This document shows, piece by piece, positions 1-10,450 of a DNA stretch of 64,000 bases. The notes under the pieces were generated by a model. The model did no database searches, had not been told where the DNA came from, and saw nothing but the letters and a program-made list of their open reading frames with translations. The translations under genes and the position numbers were made by a program. Source of the DNA: Alnus glutinosa (lineage: Eukaryota; Streptophyta; Magnoliopsida; Fagales; Betulaceae); NCBI RefSeq assembly GCF_958979055.1, contig NC_084887.1, positions 23,495,044 through 23,559,043 on the forward strand. The letters run 5' to 3'. Numbering within the stretch: the stretch's first letter is position 1; each line of letters opens with the position of its first letter.

Positions 1-1365
1 CAGTGGCTAAATTTATTTTACAAGGCGTCGTGTCGTAAGTTGCACAGATTGCTCCACGATCTTCAACACCCCCTATAACTTTCTAACCTCAAGTGCAAAA
101 GGCAAAATTTTAAAATTATGGAATGCTCTGTATGATTGCAACAATTTTCCACAAACTTGACTTAATGCATGCATTGTGCTTACCAGACTGGTTTTCCAAA
201 GGGCTATGAATTTCTATATCCAGTCCATACATTATAAAACCGGCAATATTTAGTATATGTGGAATGACATTGAGCATCGGAGATTAGAAGATTTTTAAGG
301 TGGTTTAGTACTTCTGCCCAAGAATTGCCATGAAGGACCTTTCTTTCTTTTATTTCATGGGCATGAAAGTTGCCTCTGGAACTCATGGTACATCTTTTTG
401 TCAGCTCAAGTATGCACCAGATCTCTTATTAACAAATAGAAATAATACCTGCAAGAGCATTGGATTTTAACCAACTAAATCATAATCTTCATTATCAGCA
501 TCCAACATACAGTCAGACCCTAAACCATATCAGAAATCAAGTCAAAAGCTCGTAAATGAAGAATTACTTTTATAAGAACCCTTTTCAACAATAGTTTGCA
601 TTAAGCACATTCAGATCATTTTCTTGTCTTAAATTTTTTATCATCGGATATTTAAACATAGTTTACCAGAATTTTGATGAAATTGTTTATAGTAGTGATG
701 CTGCTCATCAGCCTAACAGCTAAATCGCTGCTTTTGAAAATTGATTACAAGGCAAATAAAAAGCAGTTTCTTGTTTGCAAGCTAAACCATAGAGGAATAG
801 CTCATGGCGCATAGAGTTAATGGTCATTCATACTGTCCCTAACAGCTATAGAGAACTGAAATAGAAATCAGACTGTCTTCAGCATCTCATAAGGATTAAC
901 TTCATTGTCATTCTTATTTTCCCTACATATATAGAGGAGTGAAATAAACTTGGCATCCAAGTGTACAGTACTGCATATAACAAGGAATTGACTATCAAAC
1001 AACCTCACCAAGAGTACCCTTGTTTTTGTTGGGGGGGAGGGTAGGTTCCAGATAAGTATGAATGCATAATGAAGCTTCCTATACCCACAATTGAAATGAA
1101 GTTTATCTTCATACGCTCAAAAAATCACTTAGGCTAGATAAAGTAACCACAAAATACGCACTTAACACTAATGCTCAAATCTATTGCTCTTTTCTACATG
1201 CCTGTCCCAATTATTAGATGACAAATGCAATCTCGAAGTCCCTTAATGGAACTCAGAGTACAATCTCGGAAAACATGTAAAAGGCTTAAGTTGTTAGGAA
1301 GTTACATTAAAAAAACAAAACTTTTGAAAAAGAAAAAGCTCTTCAACTTTGTAATAAAAACACAC
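1..1365. other. Intergenic DNA downstream of the PPR gene
   Basis: AT-rich sequence with no open reading frame I recognise and no clear repeat. The end nearest 1365 should hold the 3' untranslated region of the minus-strand PPR gene. Nothing else can be supported. Confidence 0.5.
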
Positions 1366-3159
1366 TCATGTTATCAAGAATGGGTCTGCAAATTGCCCTT
1401 CAAGATAGACTTTATTAGCAAGGATGTTTAACAATTGATGAACATCCTCATACTGAGGGTGGCTAGTATCTCCAGCCAGAAATTCATGAGCCGTACCATC
1501 CACCTCTATAACACTTGATCCAGAGGCCTTTTTTATACCGTTCTCCTTCATCAACCTTCGTGCCCTTGTTACTTCAGCCCATCGTTGATTAGTAGCATAT
1601 ATGTTAGATAGGAGCACATATATCCCACTATCTTGAGACTCAAGTTCCTGGAGGCGATCTAATACTTCTTGAGAGAGTTCAACAATTCCACTGGCATTAC
1701 AGCCACTAAGAAGAGATCCCCATATCAGCACATCAGGTGGCATAGGCATAGATTTTATCAGCGCCTGCGCTTCATCCAAGTGTCCAGCCCGACACAGCAT
1801 ATCAACCATGCATCCGTAGTGTTCTAACCTTGGAGAAAGATTATTTTGTTGACTTATCATTTGATAGAAGTACCTACGACCTTCTTCAACCAAGCCAGAA
1901 TGGCAGCAAGCTGTCAAAATGGCTAGAAATGTCACCTCATTGGGCCTCGTATCAGATCTATTCATTTCTTCAAAATGTTTGAGTGCATCATGCCCATGTC
2001 CATGCATTGCTAAACCGCCTAGCAAGGCATTCCATGTATACACATTCTTATAAGGCATCCTATTGAAGGTCCGTAATGCCATCTCCACACAGCCACACTT
2101 AGAATACATGTCAATCATAGCTGTTCCAATATGGGCGTCCCATTTGATATCCCTAAGATCAATATACTCATTGATCCATTTGCCATAATCAAGAGCCCCA
2201 AGACTCGCACAAGCTGACAGCACGCTAGTGAGTATAACCCTATCAGGTTCAATGCCTGAAGTGTGCATTTTGTGAAAAAATTCCAACGACTCTTTGGGAC
2301 GTTTACATTGCACCAAGCCACTAATCATAGTAGTCCATGATACAATATCTCTCTCAGGGAGCTCATCAAAGATTTGCTTTGCCTCAAACAAACACTCACA
2401 CTTGACATACATATCCACGATAGCATTGCCTACCACCAAACCCACCCCTACACGCTTAAAAATCAAGCCATGAATCCCCTTCCCCAAACTCAAATACGCC
2501 ATTCGCCCACAAGCCACAAGAACACTGGCAAAAGTTGCTTTACTTGGCTCGACATCCATCCTCGAAAATAAAGCTACAGCCTCACCAAACAACCCTGCTC
2601 TCACATACCCAGATATCAAACCAGTCCAAGACACCGCATCTCTCACAGGCATGTCATCAAACGCCCTACTAGCAACGGCAAAATCACCACAAACACTGTA
2701 GAAATGGACAAGCGAGTTTTGCACAAATAGATCACCTAAAAATCCTACTTTTACAATCACCCCATGAACCTGTCTACCCTCCCCAATCCCCAAAAACTTA
2801 GCACAAGATTTCAGAACCGCCGGAAAAGTGTACATGTCAGGCATAAATCCCTCTCTCACTATCCTCCTATAGACCAATACTGCCGCCCTCGGCGTGTCAC
2901 TACCAGCATAGCCAGTTATCAGCAAATTAGACGGGAATGAGCTTATGCGACAATCAATTTGCTTCAAAAGATCACAGCCATATTCACCAAACTCAACAAA
3001 TTTCCCAAAGAACCCAGCAACTCTGTTAACAACCAACTCGTCACGAACCACACCAGATGTTAAAAGTTGCGCATGGATTTGTTTGAAGGACCTCAAATCG
3101 TTGCATCTATGAATGAAATCTAAAGGAAACCATTTCCGAGAAAGCATGGTCTTGCTCAT
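1366..3159 (-). CDS. Pentatricopeptide repeat protein, PLS class, E/E+ type
   Basis: An intronless reading frame of 597 codons. From about residue 60 the protein is built of PLS-type PPR units with the usual signatures (NAIVDMYVKCE, DIVSWTTMISG, NVYTWNALLGGLAMHGHG, EVTFLAILTACCHSG). It ends in an E motif (GIYVLLSNIYATNQRW, SGSSVIEVDG) and an E+ stretch (HEFLAGDTSHPQYEDVHQLL). There is no DYW deaminase domain after it; about 11 extra residues follow. Proteins of this family bind organellar RNA in a sequence-specific way, usually to specify C-to-U editing sites, and E/E+ members borrow a deaminase from a DYW partner. The first residues (MSKTMLSRKWFPLDF) are basic and hydrophobic, which suits import into mitochondria or plastids, but the destination is inferred. 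The editing site is unknown. A second Met lies at codon 5, so the exact start is slightly uncertain. Confidence 0.93.
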   Translation of the reverse strand: MSKTMLSRKWFPLDFIHRCNDLRSFKQIHAQLLTSGVVRDELVVNRVAGFFGKFVEFGEYGCDLLKQIDCRISSFPSNLLITGYAGSDTPRAAVLVYRRIVREGFMPDMYTFPAVLKSCAKFLGIGEGRQVHGVIVKVGFLGDLFVQNSLVHFYSVCGDFAVASRAFDDMPVRDAVSWTGLISGYVRAGLFGEAVALFSRMDVEPSKATFASVLVACGRMAYLSLGKGIHGLIFKRVGVGLVVGNAIVDMYVKCECLFEAKQIFDELPERDIVSWTTMISGLVQCKRPKESLEFFHKMHTSGIEPDRVILTSVLSACASLGALDYGKWINEYIDLRDIKWDAHIGTAMIDMYSKCGCVEMALRTFNRMPYKNVYTWNALLGGLAMHGHGHDALKHFEEMNRSDTRPNEVTFLAILTACCHSGLVEEGRRYFYQMISQQNNLSPRLEHYGCMVDMLCRAGHLDEAQALIKSMPMPPDVLIWGSLLSGCNASGIVELSQEVLDRLQELESQDSGIYVLLSNIYATNQRWAEVTRARRLMKENGIKKASGSSVIEVDGTAHEFLAGDTSHPQYEDVHQLLNILANKVYLEGQFADPFLIT

Positions 3160-3462
3160 ATCCGTTACAACATGCCCATCTTGAGAAGAGGTCTATGAAT
3201 AAAAATGTTCTCCAACTGTACATGGATTTGCACAAAATCCATTTCGGAGAATGCATGGTCTAGTTTATATCAATTCCGCCAACCCCATGTTACGAAGAAC
3301 TCCATGACTTTTTTTCTTGTTCCAAACAAATGTCCGACACGAATTCACAAGAAGACCTATTGTTTGACCATGCACTCGTGCTGTGATTGAAACTAACTAT
3401 ATCAATTCATATTATTTTTATGAAGAGGGGAGAAACGCTCCAGGGTAATTGAGCGACGCTAA

Positions 3463-4392
3463 GGCCATTTTCAGCTGATGGAGTTAAAATAGCTACTTAA
3501 AAAATATCAATTTCTACTTTAACTACTGGATATCTTAAAAACACTCCAACAATAATCTCTATTCCACTCTTCATTTTCTTAAAATATTATTTTTTAATCT
3601 TTTTCTTTATTTTTTTTTTTTTTTCACTTCTCCCTCTCACTCTCTGCTCTCCCCCAACCCCCAACCCCAACCCATCTCCGGCAGTGACGATGCAGAGATT
3701 GGATTCGACGGTGACGGCGTAGTCAATGGAGGCCTGGATTTTGGTGTGGGAGAGGAAGGCAACGACGTGCTGGAGGTTGAGCATCTCGCCGCAAAGCTTG
3801 TCGGGCTTGGTGTCGACGAGGACGAGCTCATCGATGGCCTCCACGTCTGCACCTACCGGGCCTTCCTTAAATCCCTCAACTTCTACCTCCACTTGCCCAC
3901 CCACACCCAAGACCCAAAACCGGTGCGATTGATGGTGGCTTCTCAAGCAGCAGGCGTTGCTTCTTCTGGGCGACGAGAATGGCCCAGCGTATGTGGAGGT
4001 CGGTGGGCAGGGGCACATAGACGGCGTCGACATCTGGATCGTCAAGGACGGCCTCGTTCGGCGCCGGAGCTTTAGGAGGATCGGTCGGATCTCGGCGTCG
4101 GCGTAGAGAGAGGAGACCGGTGCCTATTCAGAGGAGCGGCGTCGGACCTCGTCTTCTCCGATGGGTGAGAGAGAGGGCGAGAGAGGAGTGAGAGAAAGAG
4201 GGAAGAGGGGAAAAAAAAAACAATAAAAAAATAGTAGATATATGAATAGTGAATAGCCACTAGTGGCTATTTACTGTTCATGAAGTTAGCAAAAAAGTTA
4301 GAATAGCTACTCTGCTGAAGGAAGAAAAAGAGAAAAAAAAAATAGCCAAATTTAACTTATTGGTTAAAGTAGCTCTCCTGCTGGAAATATCC
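3463..4392. mobile_element. PIF/Harbinger-like element carrying a lactate dehydrogenase fragment
   Basis: The ends are related inverted repeats. The left end begins GGCCATTTTCAGCTG, and the right end read in reverse begins GGATATTTCCAGCAG. TAA flanks the element on both sides (3460-3462 and 4393-4395), which is the 3-bp target duplication typical of PIF/Harbinger and Tourist elements. The outer arms are AT-rich with simple runs, while the middle (about 3650-4150) is GC-rich and coding-like. No transposase is present, so the element would need enzyme from elsewhere. A 3-bp duplication is weak evidence alone; the matching end sequence makes the call reasonable. Confidence 0.6.
3675..3840 (-). 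pseudogene. L-lactate dehydrogenase fragment captured in a transposon
   Basis: Read on the minus strand, about 55 codons resemble the NAD-binding N-terminal part of plant L-lactate dehydrogenase: IDELVLVDTKPDKLCGEM, then LQHVVAFLSHTKIQASIDYA, then SNLCIVTAG. These cover the second beta strand with its acidic NAD-ribose-binding residue (LVDTKPDK) and the strand ending in the family's IVTAG motif. The glycine-rich loop before it and the catalytic His domain after it are absent. Similarity stops abruptly on both sides, inside the inverted-repeat element at 3463-4392. It is a captured fragment, not a gene. Confidence 0.7.
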
Positions 4393-4599
4393 TAATATGC
4401 TATAGGTTGTAAATAAACCGAGATACTCGTGAACTCGTCTGGTGCAGCTCGATTAAGTTTGACTCGATCATTAAAATATCGTGGAACACGAAATCAAACC
4501 CAATTATTAAATAAACTCGCTCGACTCCATTAACTTTAGCAAACAAATATATATATACTTTCTATAGTATATTAGTTATTAGGGAAAAGTACACAAATC

Positions 4600-5870
4600 T
4601 CTCTCAAAATACTACTTCATTTATTTTGACGTAAAATGTTTTCTCTCGTAAAATAATTTCAGGGAAATCATTTTTCAAAAAATAATATTTTCCAGCATTT
4701 GGCACGTACAAAAAATCACAGATATTTTTTATATTTTCATTCAATCATATTAACCTATAAAAATTAATTTTTATTCACAATATAAAAATATTAATATAAA
4801 ATAATTGCTTGGTGGTGGTCTGAGGGTGGTCCATGGGTATCTCAATGGTAGTTCGGGGTGGTTCAATGGTAGTTTGGAGGTGGCTCGGTGGTGATCCAAG
4901 GAACTCAACGGTGGTTCGGGGGGGCACGACTATGATCTGGGGGTGGCTCAGCGGTGGTTCAAGGGGTGACTCAATGGTGGTCCAGGGATGCCTCGATGAT
5001 GGTCTAGAGTGGCTCGGTTGTAGTTCGAGAGTGGCTCGACGATGGTCTGAGATGCCTCAATGATAGTCCAAGGTGGCTCGACGATGGTTCGGGTGTGGCT
5101 CAATGATGGTCCAAGGTAGCTCTGTGGTAGTCTAGGGTAACTTGGTAGTGGTCTGGGAGTGGTTCAAAGGTAACTCAGTGGTGGTTTAGTGGTTGTCTAG
5201 GGGTTGCTCGGTAGTGGCTCGAAAGTGGCTCGGTGATAGTTTGGTGGTAGTCTAGGGGTGGCTCGATGATGGTCTAGGGTGGCTCGGTGATAGTCCAAGG
5301 GTGGCTCAATGGTGGTCTTGGAGGTGGCTCAGTGGTGGTCCGGTGTAGCTTTGTGATAGTCTAGGGTTACTTGGTAGTGGTTCAGGGGTGGTTCGAGGAT
5401 AACTCAGTGGTGGTTTAGTGGTGGTCTAGGGGTTGCTCGGTAGTGGTTCGGGAGTGGCTCAGTGATGGTTTGGCGGTGGTCTAGGGATAACTCGATGATG
5501 GTCTAGGGTGGCTCGATGGTGGTCTAGAGGTGGCTCAATGGTGGTCTTGGAGGTGGCTCAATGGTGGTCTTGGAGGTGGTTCGGTGATGGTCCGGGGTGG
5601 TTTGGTGGTGACTCGGCAAGGGCTCGAGTTTGGCTTAGTGGTGGTCCAACAATGATTCAACGGTTTGAGAATGAGAAACTCAAACTCAGAAAATGATTTA
5701 CGGAATTTAAAATGTAAATAATTTTCCGAAATTGAATAAGCTTTTTTTGTCAAACCAAAAATATTTTCGGTTTGCCTATTATTTTCAGTCGCACCAAACA
5801 CCATAAAATATGAAAACCATTTTTCAAAGAATATTTTATGCCGAAACAAACGGATCATACCACTCAATTG
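4600..5870. mobile_element. Inverted-repeat element with a minisatellite core (variable-core family, copy 1)
   Basis: The left end near 4620 (TTTATTTTGACGTAAAATG) and the right end near 5850, read in reverse (GTTTGTTTCGGCATAAAATA), are diverged inverted repeats. Each is followed inward by further matching stretches such as CATTTTTCAAA and TTTGGCACG/TTTGGTGCG. Between the arms lies the long minisatellite at 4810-5660. Related ends occur at 36880-36930 and 49450-50070. The exact termini and target duplication could not be fixed. No transposase is visible. Confidence 0.5.
4810..5660. repeat. Minisatellite of GGTGGTC/GGTGGCTC-type units
   Basis: About 850 bp of degenerate G/T-rich tandem units. 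Roughly 20-30 bp units such as GGTGGTCTAGGGTGGCTCGA recur with point changes (GGTAGTTT, GATGGTC, GGTGGTTCGGG). Long stop-free frames across it simply reflect the repeat and should not be taken as genes. Confidence 0.85.
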
Positions 5871-7230
5871 CCAATGTTTTCCCAAAATATCCATTGTGTC
5901 AATGTCCCCCCTAAAAAAACAAAGTAAAAAAAAGGTCAATGTCTCCCAAAATTAACAGAAAAAAAAAAAAAAAAAAAAAACCACCATAAAACAAAAATGA
6001 CCTTAAATTTTTTTCAATAAGACAAAATTTTCTTATAAATTTAAAAAACAAAAAACAAAAAACTAAAACTAAAACCAAAAAAAATAAAATTTAAAAAAAG
6101 AAACTAAAATTTTTTTAGGGGTGTTTCTGAAAAATAATAAAAAAAAAAAGTGAAAAAAAAAATATATTTCTACATAATAAAAGAAACAATTTTAAAAAAA
6201 ATGTTGCTTCACGGTGGCGTGGTGGTCTTTTGGCGGCCCTGTGGCCACCATGCCAAAAAAAAATTAATATGTAATAAGGAACGCCTGAAATTAATGAGCT
6301 TGCGGTTAATTATTTTTTGGGAAATGTCTTGTGTTTTATTATATTAAGTACATAAATTTCCTATAAATTAGTTTGTAGGAATTTTTTTACAACCCATATA
6401 TAGAAATGACACGTGTCTTTTAAACAAGTGAAAGCACATATTTTTTTATTAATGCTATTAAAAAAGCATATAAGAAACTTATGCTATTTAAGTAACATGT
6501 ATTTTTCACATGTCAATCTTATATGTAGGTTGTAAAAAATTTCTTTCCGTCCTTATATTAAATAGTGATTTGTGAGAAGGTGGTTTATTGTGTAAAATGC
6601 GTTAATAAATAGGGTCACATCTGAAAATTCTTTAGTTAACATATATTTGGAAAAAGGTTTTCAAGGTTTAAGAAGCAATTTTTTTAAAAATCTTGCCAAA
6701 CTGACCCTAAATGTCCATGCAGCTGGTTTAAGGCTTTTGTTGAACAATTTTGATGGATAATTTTAGTATTATTACTATTCACACTCATTTTACATTTGAC
6801 GAGTTGTAAGAGACTTCTTATATTAGCCAATTAAAATACGTGACGTCAACCAATATAAAATAAATATAATAAATAAATATGAAGAATAACATTACTCGGA
6901 TAAATAACAATGCTTCTTTTTGTTAGAATATCAGTAAAAACTCGAGAGAAAATAAACTTCCCATTAAAAAGAAATTTTGGTCTTATTTTCACTCATTGTC
7001 TACTAATTAAGGGTTATTTCTATCTTTTAAGATGGAGAGTAGAGTAAAAAACTCTATTAGTATAATTAATATGAGCATTAAAGTTATTCTTTTAAATTCT
7101 GATCTTTCATTTGAAATAGATAGTATTTATTTCATTAAATGAAATGGAAATAATCTTATCTTCACCATAACATACTTGTAGTTAAAAATTGTAATTATAG
7201 TAAAAATTTTCAAAATATCAATCGTGTATT
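5871..7230. other. AT-rich intergenic DNA
   Basis: No gene recognised. A stretch at 5870-5960 (GTGTCAATGTCCCCCC, GGTCAATGTCTCCC) resembles the arms of the intronic inverted-repeat element at 15160-15446. Several A-runs occur at 5950-6180. Confidence 0.4.
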
Positions 7231-7242
7231 GGCATAAACTTT

Positions 7243-7432
7243 GGATCAGATCCTCTACAATTATTTGTCTGAATTTGAAAAAATTCGAATAGGTGAATGA
7301 TTGTGAAAAATCATTTATGGAACCCACCTGACCAGATAAGTGATTGAGCAGCTCAATTTTTATTTAGTCAGGTGAATCTTATAATTAACATCTTATAATT
7401 ATCTAAGCAAATAATTACAGAAGATCTTTAAC
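7243..7432. mobile_element. Diverged MITE related to the element at 7801-8008
   Basis: The ends GGATCAGATCCTCTACAATT and, in reverse, GTTAAAGATCTTCTGTAATT are inverted repeats. The centre carries the same landmarks as the better preserved copy 550 bp downstream (ACCTGACCAGATAAGTGATT, then TTTATTTAGTCAGGTG). No intact target duplication was found. This looks like an older copy. Confidence 0.6.
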
Positions 7433-7737
7433 TTAACAACATTTGGCATCATCCTATTTCCAAGGCGATTTTATTTTGTATGTTTGTTTTCTATGTTTTG
7501 GAGCCGATAATAAATATATATTTCCTCGAACTTTACAAAAGAATTAAAATGAGATTTTATAAAAACCTTACTCCTCACTTTGCCCTTGGTTGTTCTAATT
7601 TTTCTTTCAATGCAGTAGCCGTACAGTACAACCAACCAACCAACAACCCACAACTAACAACGACCTTTATTACTTCTGACTTTTCAGCATAACCAATACA
7701 ATTTCTAATCAGAATAAATGAATAAATTATCTACAAC

Positions 7738-8185
7738 CTAATTTCTTAAATTCCAACCACTATTTTTAGAGGACCGATTGCTGCACTACACCCCTACAAC
7801 GGATCAAGATTCTCTCAAATTCTTTGTCCGAATTTGATAGAATTCGGGCAGGTAGTTGTGAGTAAGCATTTATGGGATCCACCTGACCGGATAAGCAGTT
7901 AGGCAGCCCAACTTTTATTTGGTCAGGTGGATCCCATAAATGCTCACTCACAACTACCTGTCCGAATTCTATCAAATTCGGGCAAAGAATTTGAGGGGAT
8001 CTTAATTCCCCTACAACATAGGCACAACACCCCATTTCTTAAATTTCGACCACTATTTTTAGAGGACTGATTGTTGCACTACACCCCGCAACATAAGCAC
8101 AACACCCAAATTTCTTAAATTTCGACCACTATTTTTAGAGAACTGATTGTTACACTACACTCCCACAATATTGGCACAACACCCC
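7738..8185. repeat. About 75-bp tandem repeat, three copies, the first split by a MITE
   Basis: Each unit contains CCACTATTTTTAGAG, then GA(C/T)TGATTG(C/T)T, then CACTACAC and a closing CACAACACCCC. Copies begin near 7740, 8034 and 8110. In copy 1 the unit is interrupted after CCCCTACAAC by the MITE at 7801-8008, and resumes at 8018 with ATAGGCACAACACCCC. Confidence 0.75.
7801..8008. mobile_element. Palindromic MITE with 9- to 10-bp target duplication
   Basis: Two arms of about 90 bp are near-perfect inverted copies. From the left: GGATCAAGAT, TCAAATTCTTTG, GATAGAATTCGGGCAGGTAG, then GGGATCCACCTGACC. The right arm reads the same in reverse with few mismatches. CCCCTACAAC occurs directly before the element (7791-7800) and again at 8008-8017, so the duplicated target is 9-10 bp, as for Mutator-type elements. 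It has no coding capacity. Confidence 0.85.
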
Positions 8186-8199
8186 AAGTGCATGTTATG

Positions 8200-8522
8200 A
8201 TGGTGTTGTAAAAGTAGCATTCCCATATTTTTAAGATTAATAATTAAATTTTTATCAAATCAACATTTATAACTTTTAAGTTTTAAAATATGATAAACAC
8301 GTAATAAATGTTGAAAAGTGACAAATAATGCTTGAGAAAATTTGAATTATTTATTTTGAAAAAAAAAATTATTGAGATTTTTAAAGAGTTGTACATGATG
8401 CAATGCCTTAAGAGTTAGAAAGGATCTTAAATCTACAATAAATATATTTTTAAAATCAAAACAAATTGATTTTTGCCTAATGAGAAATCTTCGAAGTAAA
8501 ATATTTTTGTAAAAAAAACAAA
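8200..8522. other. AT-rich spacer before the first Mutator-like element
   Basis: No gene, tandem repeat or inverted repeat recognised. Confidence 0.4.
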
Positions 8523-8531
8523 TAAAATTAA

Positions 8532-8996
8532 GGGTTAAATACCTTACTGCCCTATGTGGTTTGCGACATTTATTTTTTGTTCCATGAATTTTATTTTTTT
8601 ATCATAGGTGGTACCTGTAGTATGAGAAAATACGAATATGGTACCTCCGTCCATTTTTCCATCCAAAACTAACGCCCAACCATGTCATCCTATAGGAGTC
8701 GGCGTATATGTACGACACCTATTCCCGTGGCACACTTCAGCGCTGACGTGGCTACTATTTTTATATAACCACCCTCAAGGTACCATTTATGATACTTATT
8801 CAAACCACAGGAGACACATCACGAAATTTATAAAACCACAGAGGTATATATTAGAAAAAAAAAATTGTGTTTAAGTAACAAACATTTGATTATTTTTTGG
8901 GTTATATCAATTGGCCATGCAAATAATTTTGTGTTTCCAATTGTTACACAAAACTGACTGTGTTTTGTTTTGTTTTTTCTTTCTTTTCTTCTTTTT

Positions 8997-9047
<51 letters not shown>

Positions 9048-10063
9048 AAGGGTTCAATTCTTGTCAACATGTTATTTTGATACATGACAAGCATACATGT
9101 TACTTTTGGTTCAAAACAGGCATACCAAATATTATTTGTGTATAAAGTACCATTTGTGATATAATTACAAAATTAAAGTACAATTTATGGTACTTATTAA
9201 AACCACATGGGGCACATCAAGAAATGTATAAAACCATTGGGGTATATATTGAAAAAAAAAAATTGTGATTTTTAAGGGTGGCTAAAAGCCATTTTTTGGA
9301 GTGACCGAATCACCCCTATAGCCCTTGCAAACCACCCCCATTTAGGCCCTCGGGGGTGGCCGAAACCATCCCCATTTGGCCTGGGGGTGGCTCGGCCACC
9401 TCCAAACCGGCCGGTTTGGGGGGTAGGCCACCCCCAGGGCCAAAACCTAATATATATATATTTTTACTTTGGCTTTTGGGGGTGGCTAAGCCAAACGGGG
9501 GTGGTTTTGGCCACCCCCATCATGGCCTTAGCCATCCCATAATTTTTTAATTTTTTTTATATATATATATATATATGGTAACGACGTATATGCTGAGGTG
9601 TGTTACGGGGATAGGTGTCTTGCATATACGCCGACACCTGTAGGATGATATGGTTGGACATTAGTTTTGGATGAAAAAATGGACGGAGATACCATTTTTG
9701 TCTTTTTCCATACTACATGTACTACTTATGGTAAAAAAAAAGTCAGGGATAATTGCACCGTTGGTCCCTGTGGTATACCATAATTATTTTTCACTCCCTA
9801 TGGTTTAAAAAGTTCATGGGAGGTCCTCGTGATATGCAATAATTACAAATAGATCCCTGGCGTCAAATTTTGTTAAAATTTTTAACAGATTCCGTCAAAT
9901 GCCATGTCAGCAACACGTGTCTACCGTAATAAAAATATATAAATTTATTAAAAAAATAAATAAAAATACTTATTTGACGCCAGGGATCGATTTGTAATTA
10001 TTGCATATCAAGGGGCAAAAAATAAAGGTCGCAAACCACAAGGGGCAGTAAAGTATTTAACCC
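8532..10063. mobile_element. Non-autonomous Mutator-like element, copy A
   Basis: The element runs from GGGTTAAATACCTTACTGCC to GGGGCAGTAAAGTATTTAAC-CC, long inverted repeats that extend for more than 200 bp with interruptions. It is flanked by a perfect 9-bp duplication, TAAAATTAA (8523-8531 and 10064-10072). Inside are a T-run of over 40 bp (about 8999-9043), a GC-rich block of GGGGTGGC/GCCACCCC units (about 9280-9540) and a (TA)n run. The right arm is broken at about 9740-10010 by part of a different repeat (CAGGGATAATTGCACCGTTG), a family also seen at 62100-62461. No transposase is encoded. Confidence 0.85.
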
Positions 10064-10162
10064 TAAAATTAAACTAAAGATAATCCAGTCACCTACAGTC
10101 CTACACGCTCACAAAAAAAAAAAATAAATAAATAAATAAATCCAGACATACAATTCATTGAA

Positions 10163-10414
10163 GGGTTAAATACCTATTTGCCTCCTGTGCTTTACGACCT
10201 TTATTTTTTTCTCCCTCAGTTTTACTTTTTATCAAATTTGGTACATGTGGTACATGAAAAGACGAAAATGGTATCTCCGTCTAATTTTCCGTCCAAAACT
10301 AACGTCCAGCCACGTCATCCTACAGGTGTCGGTGTGCATGCGCAACACTTGTACCCGTGATACACTTCAGCGCTGACGTGGCTATCATTTTTCTTTATTA
10401 TTATTTTAATGATT

Positions 10415-10450
<36 letters not shown>

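Noticed and set aside
4833..5696. Stop-free frames rich in Gly, Trp and Val
   Set aside because: They follow the minisatellite unit and change frame with it; no domain, no codon pattern beyond the repeat.
8828..9145. Frames with poly-Lys or poly-Phe
   Set aside because: They read through the T-run of Mutator-like copy A.
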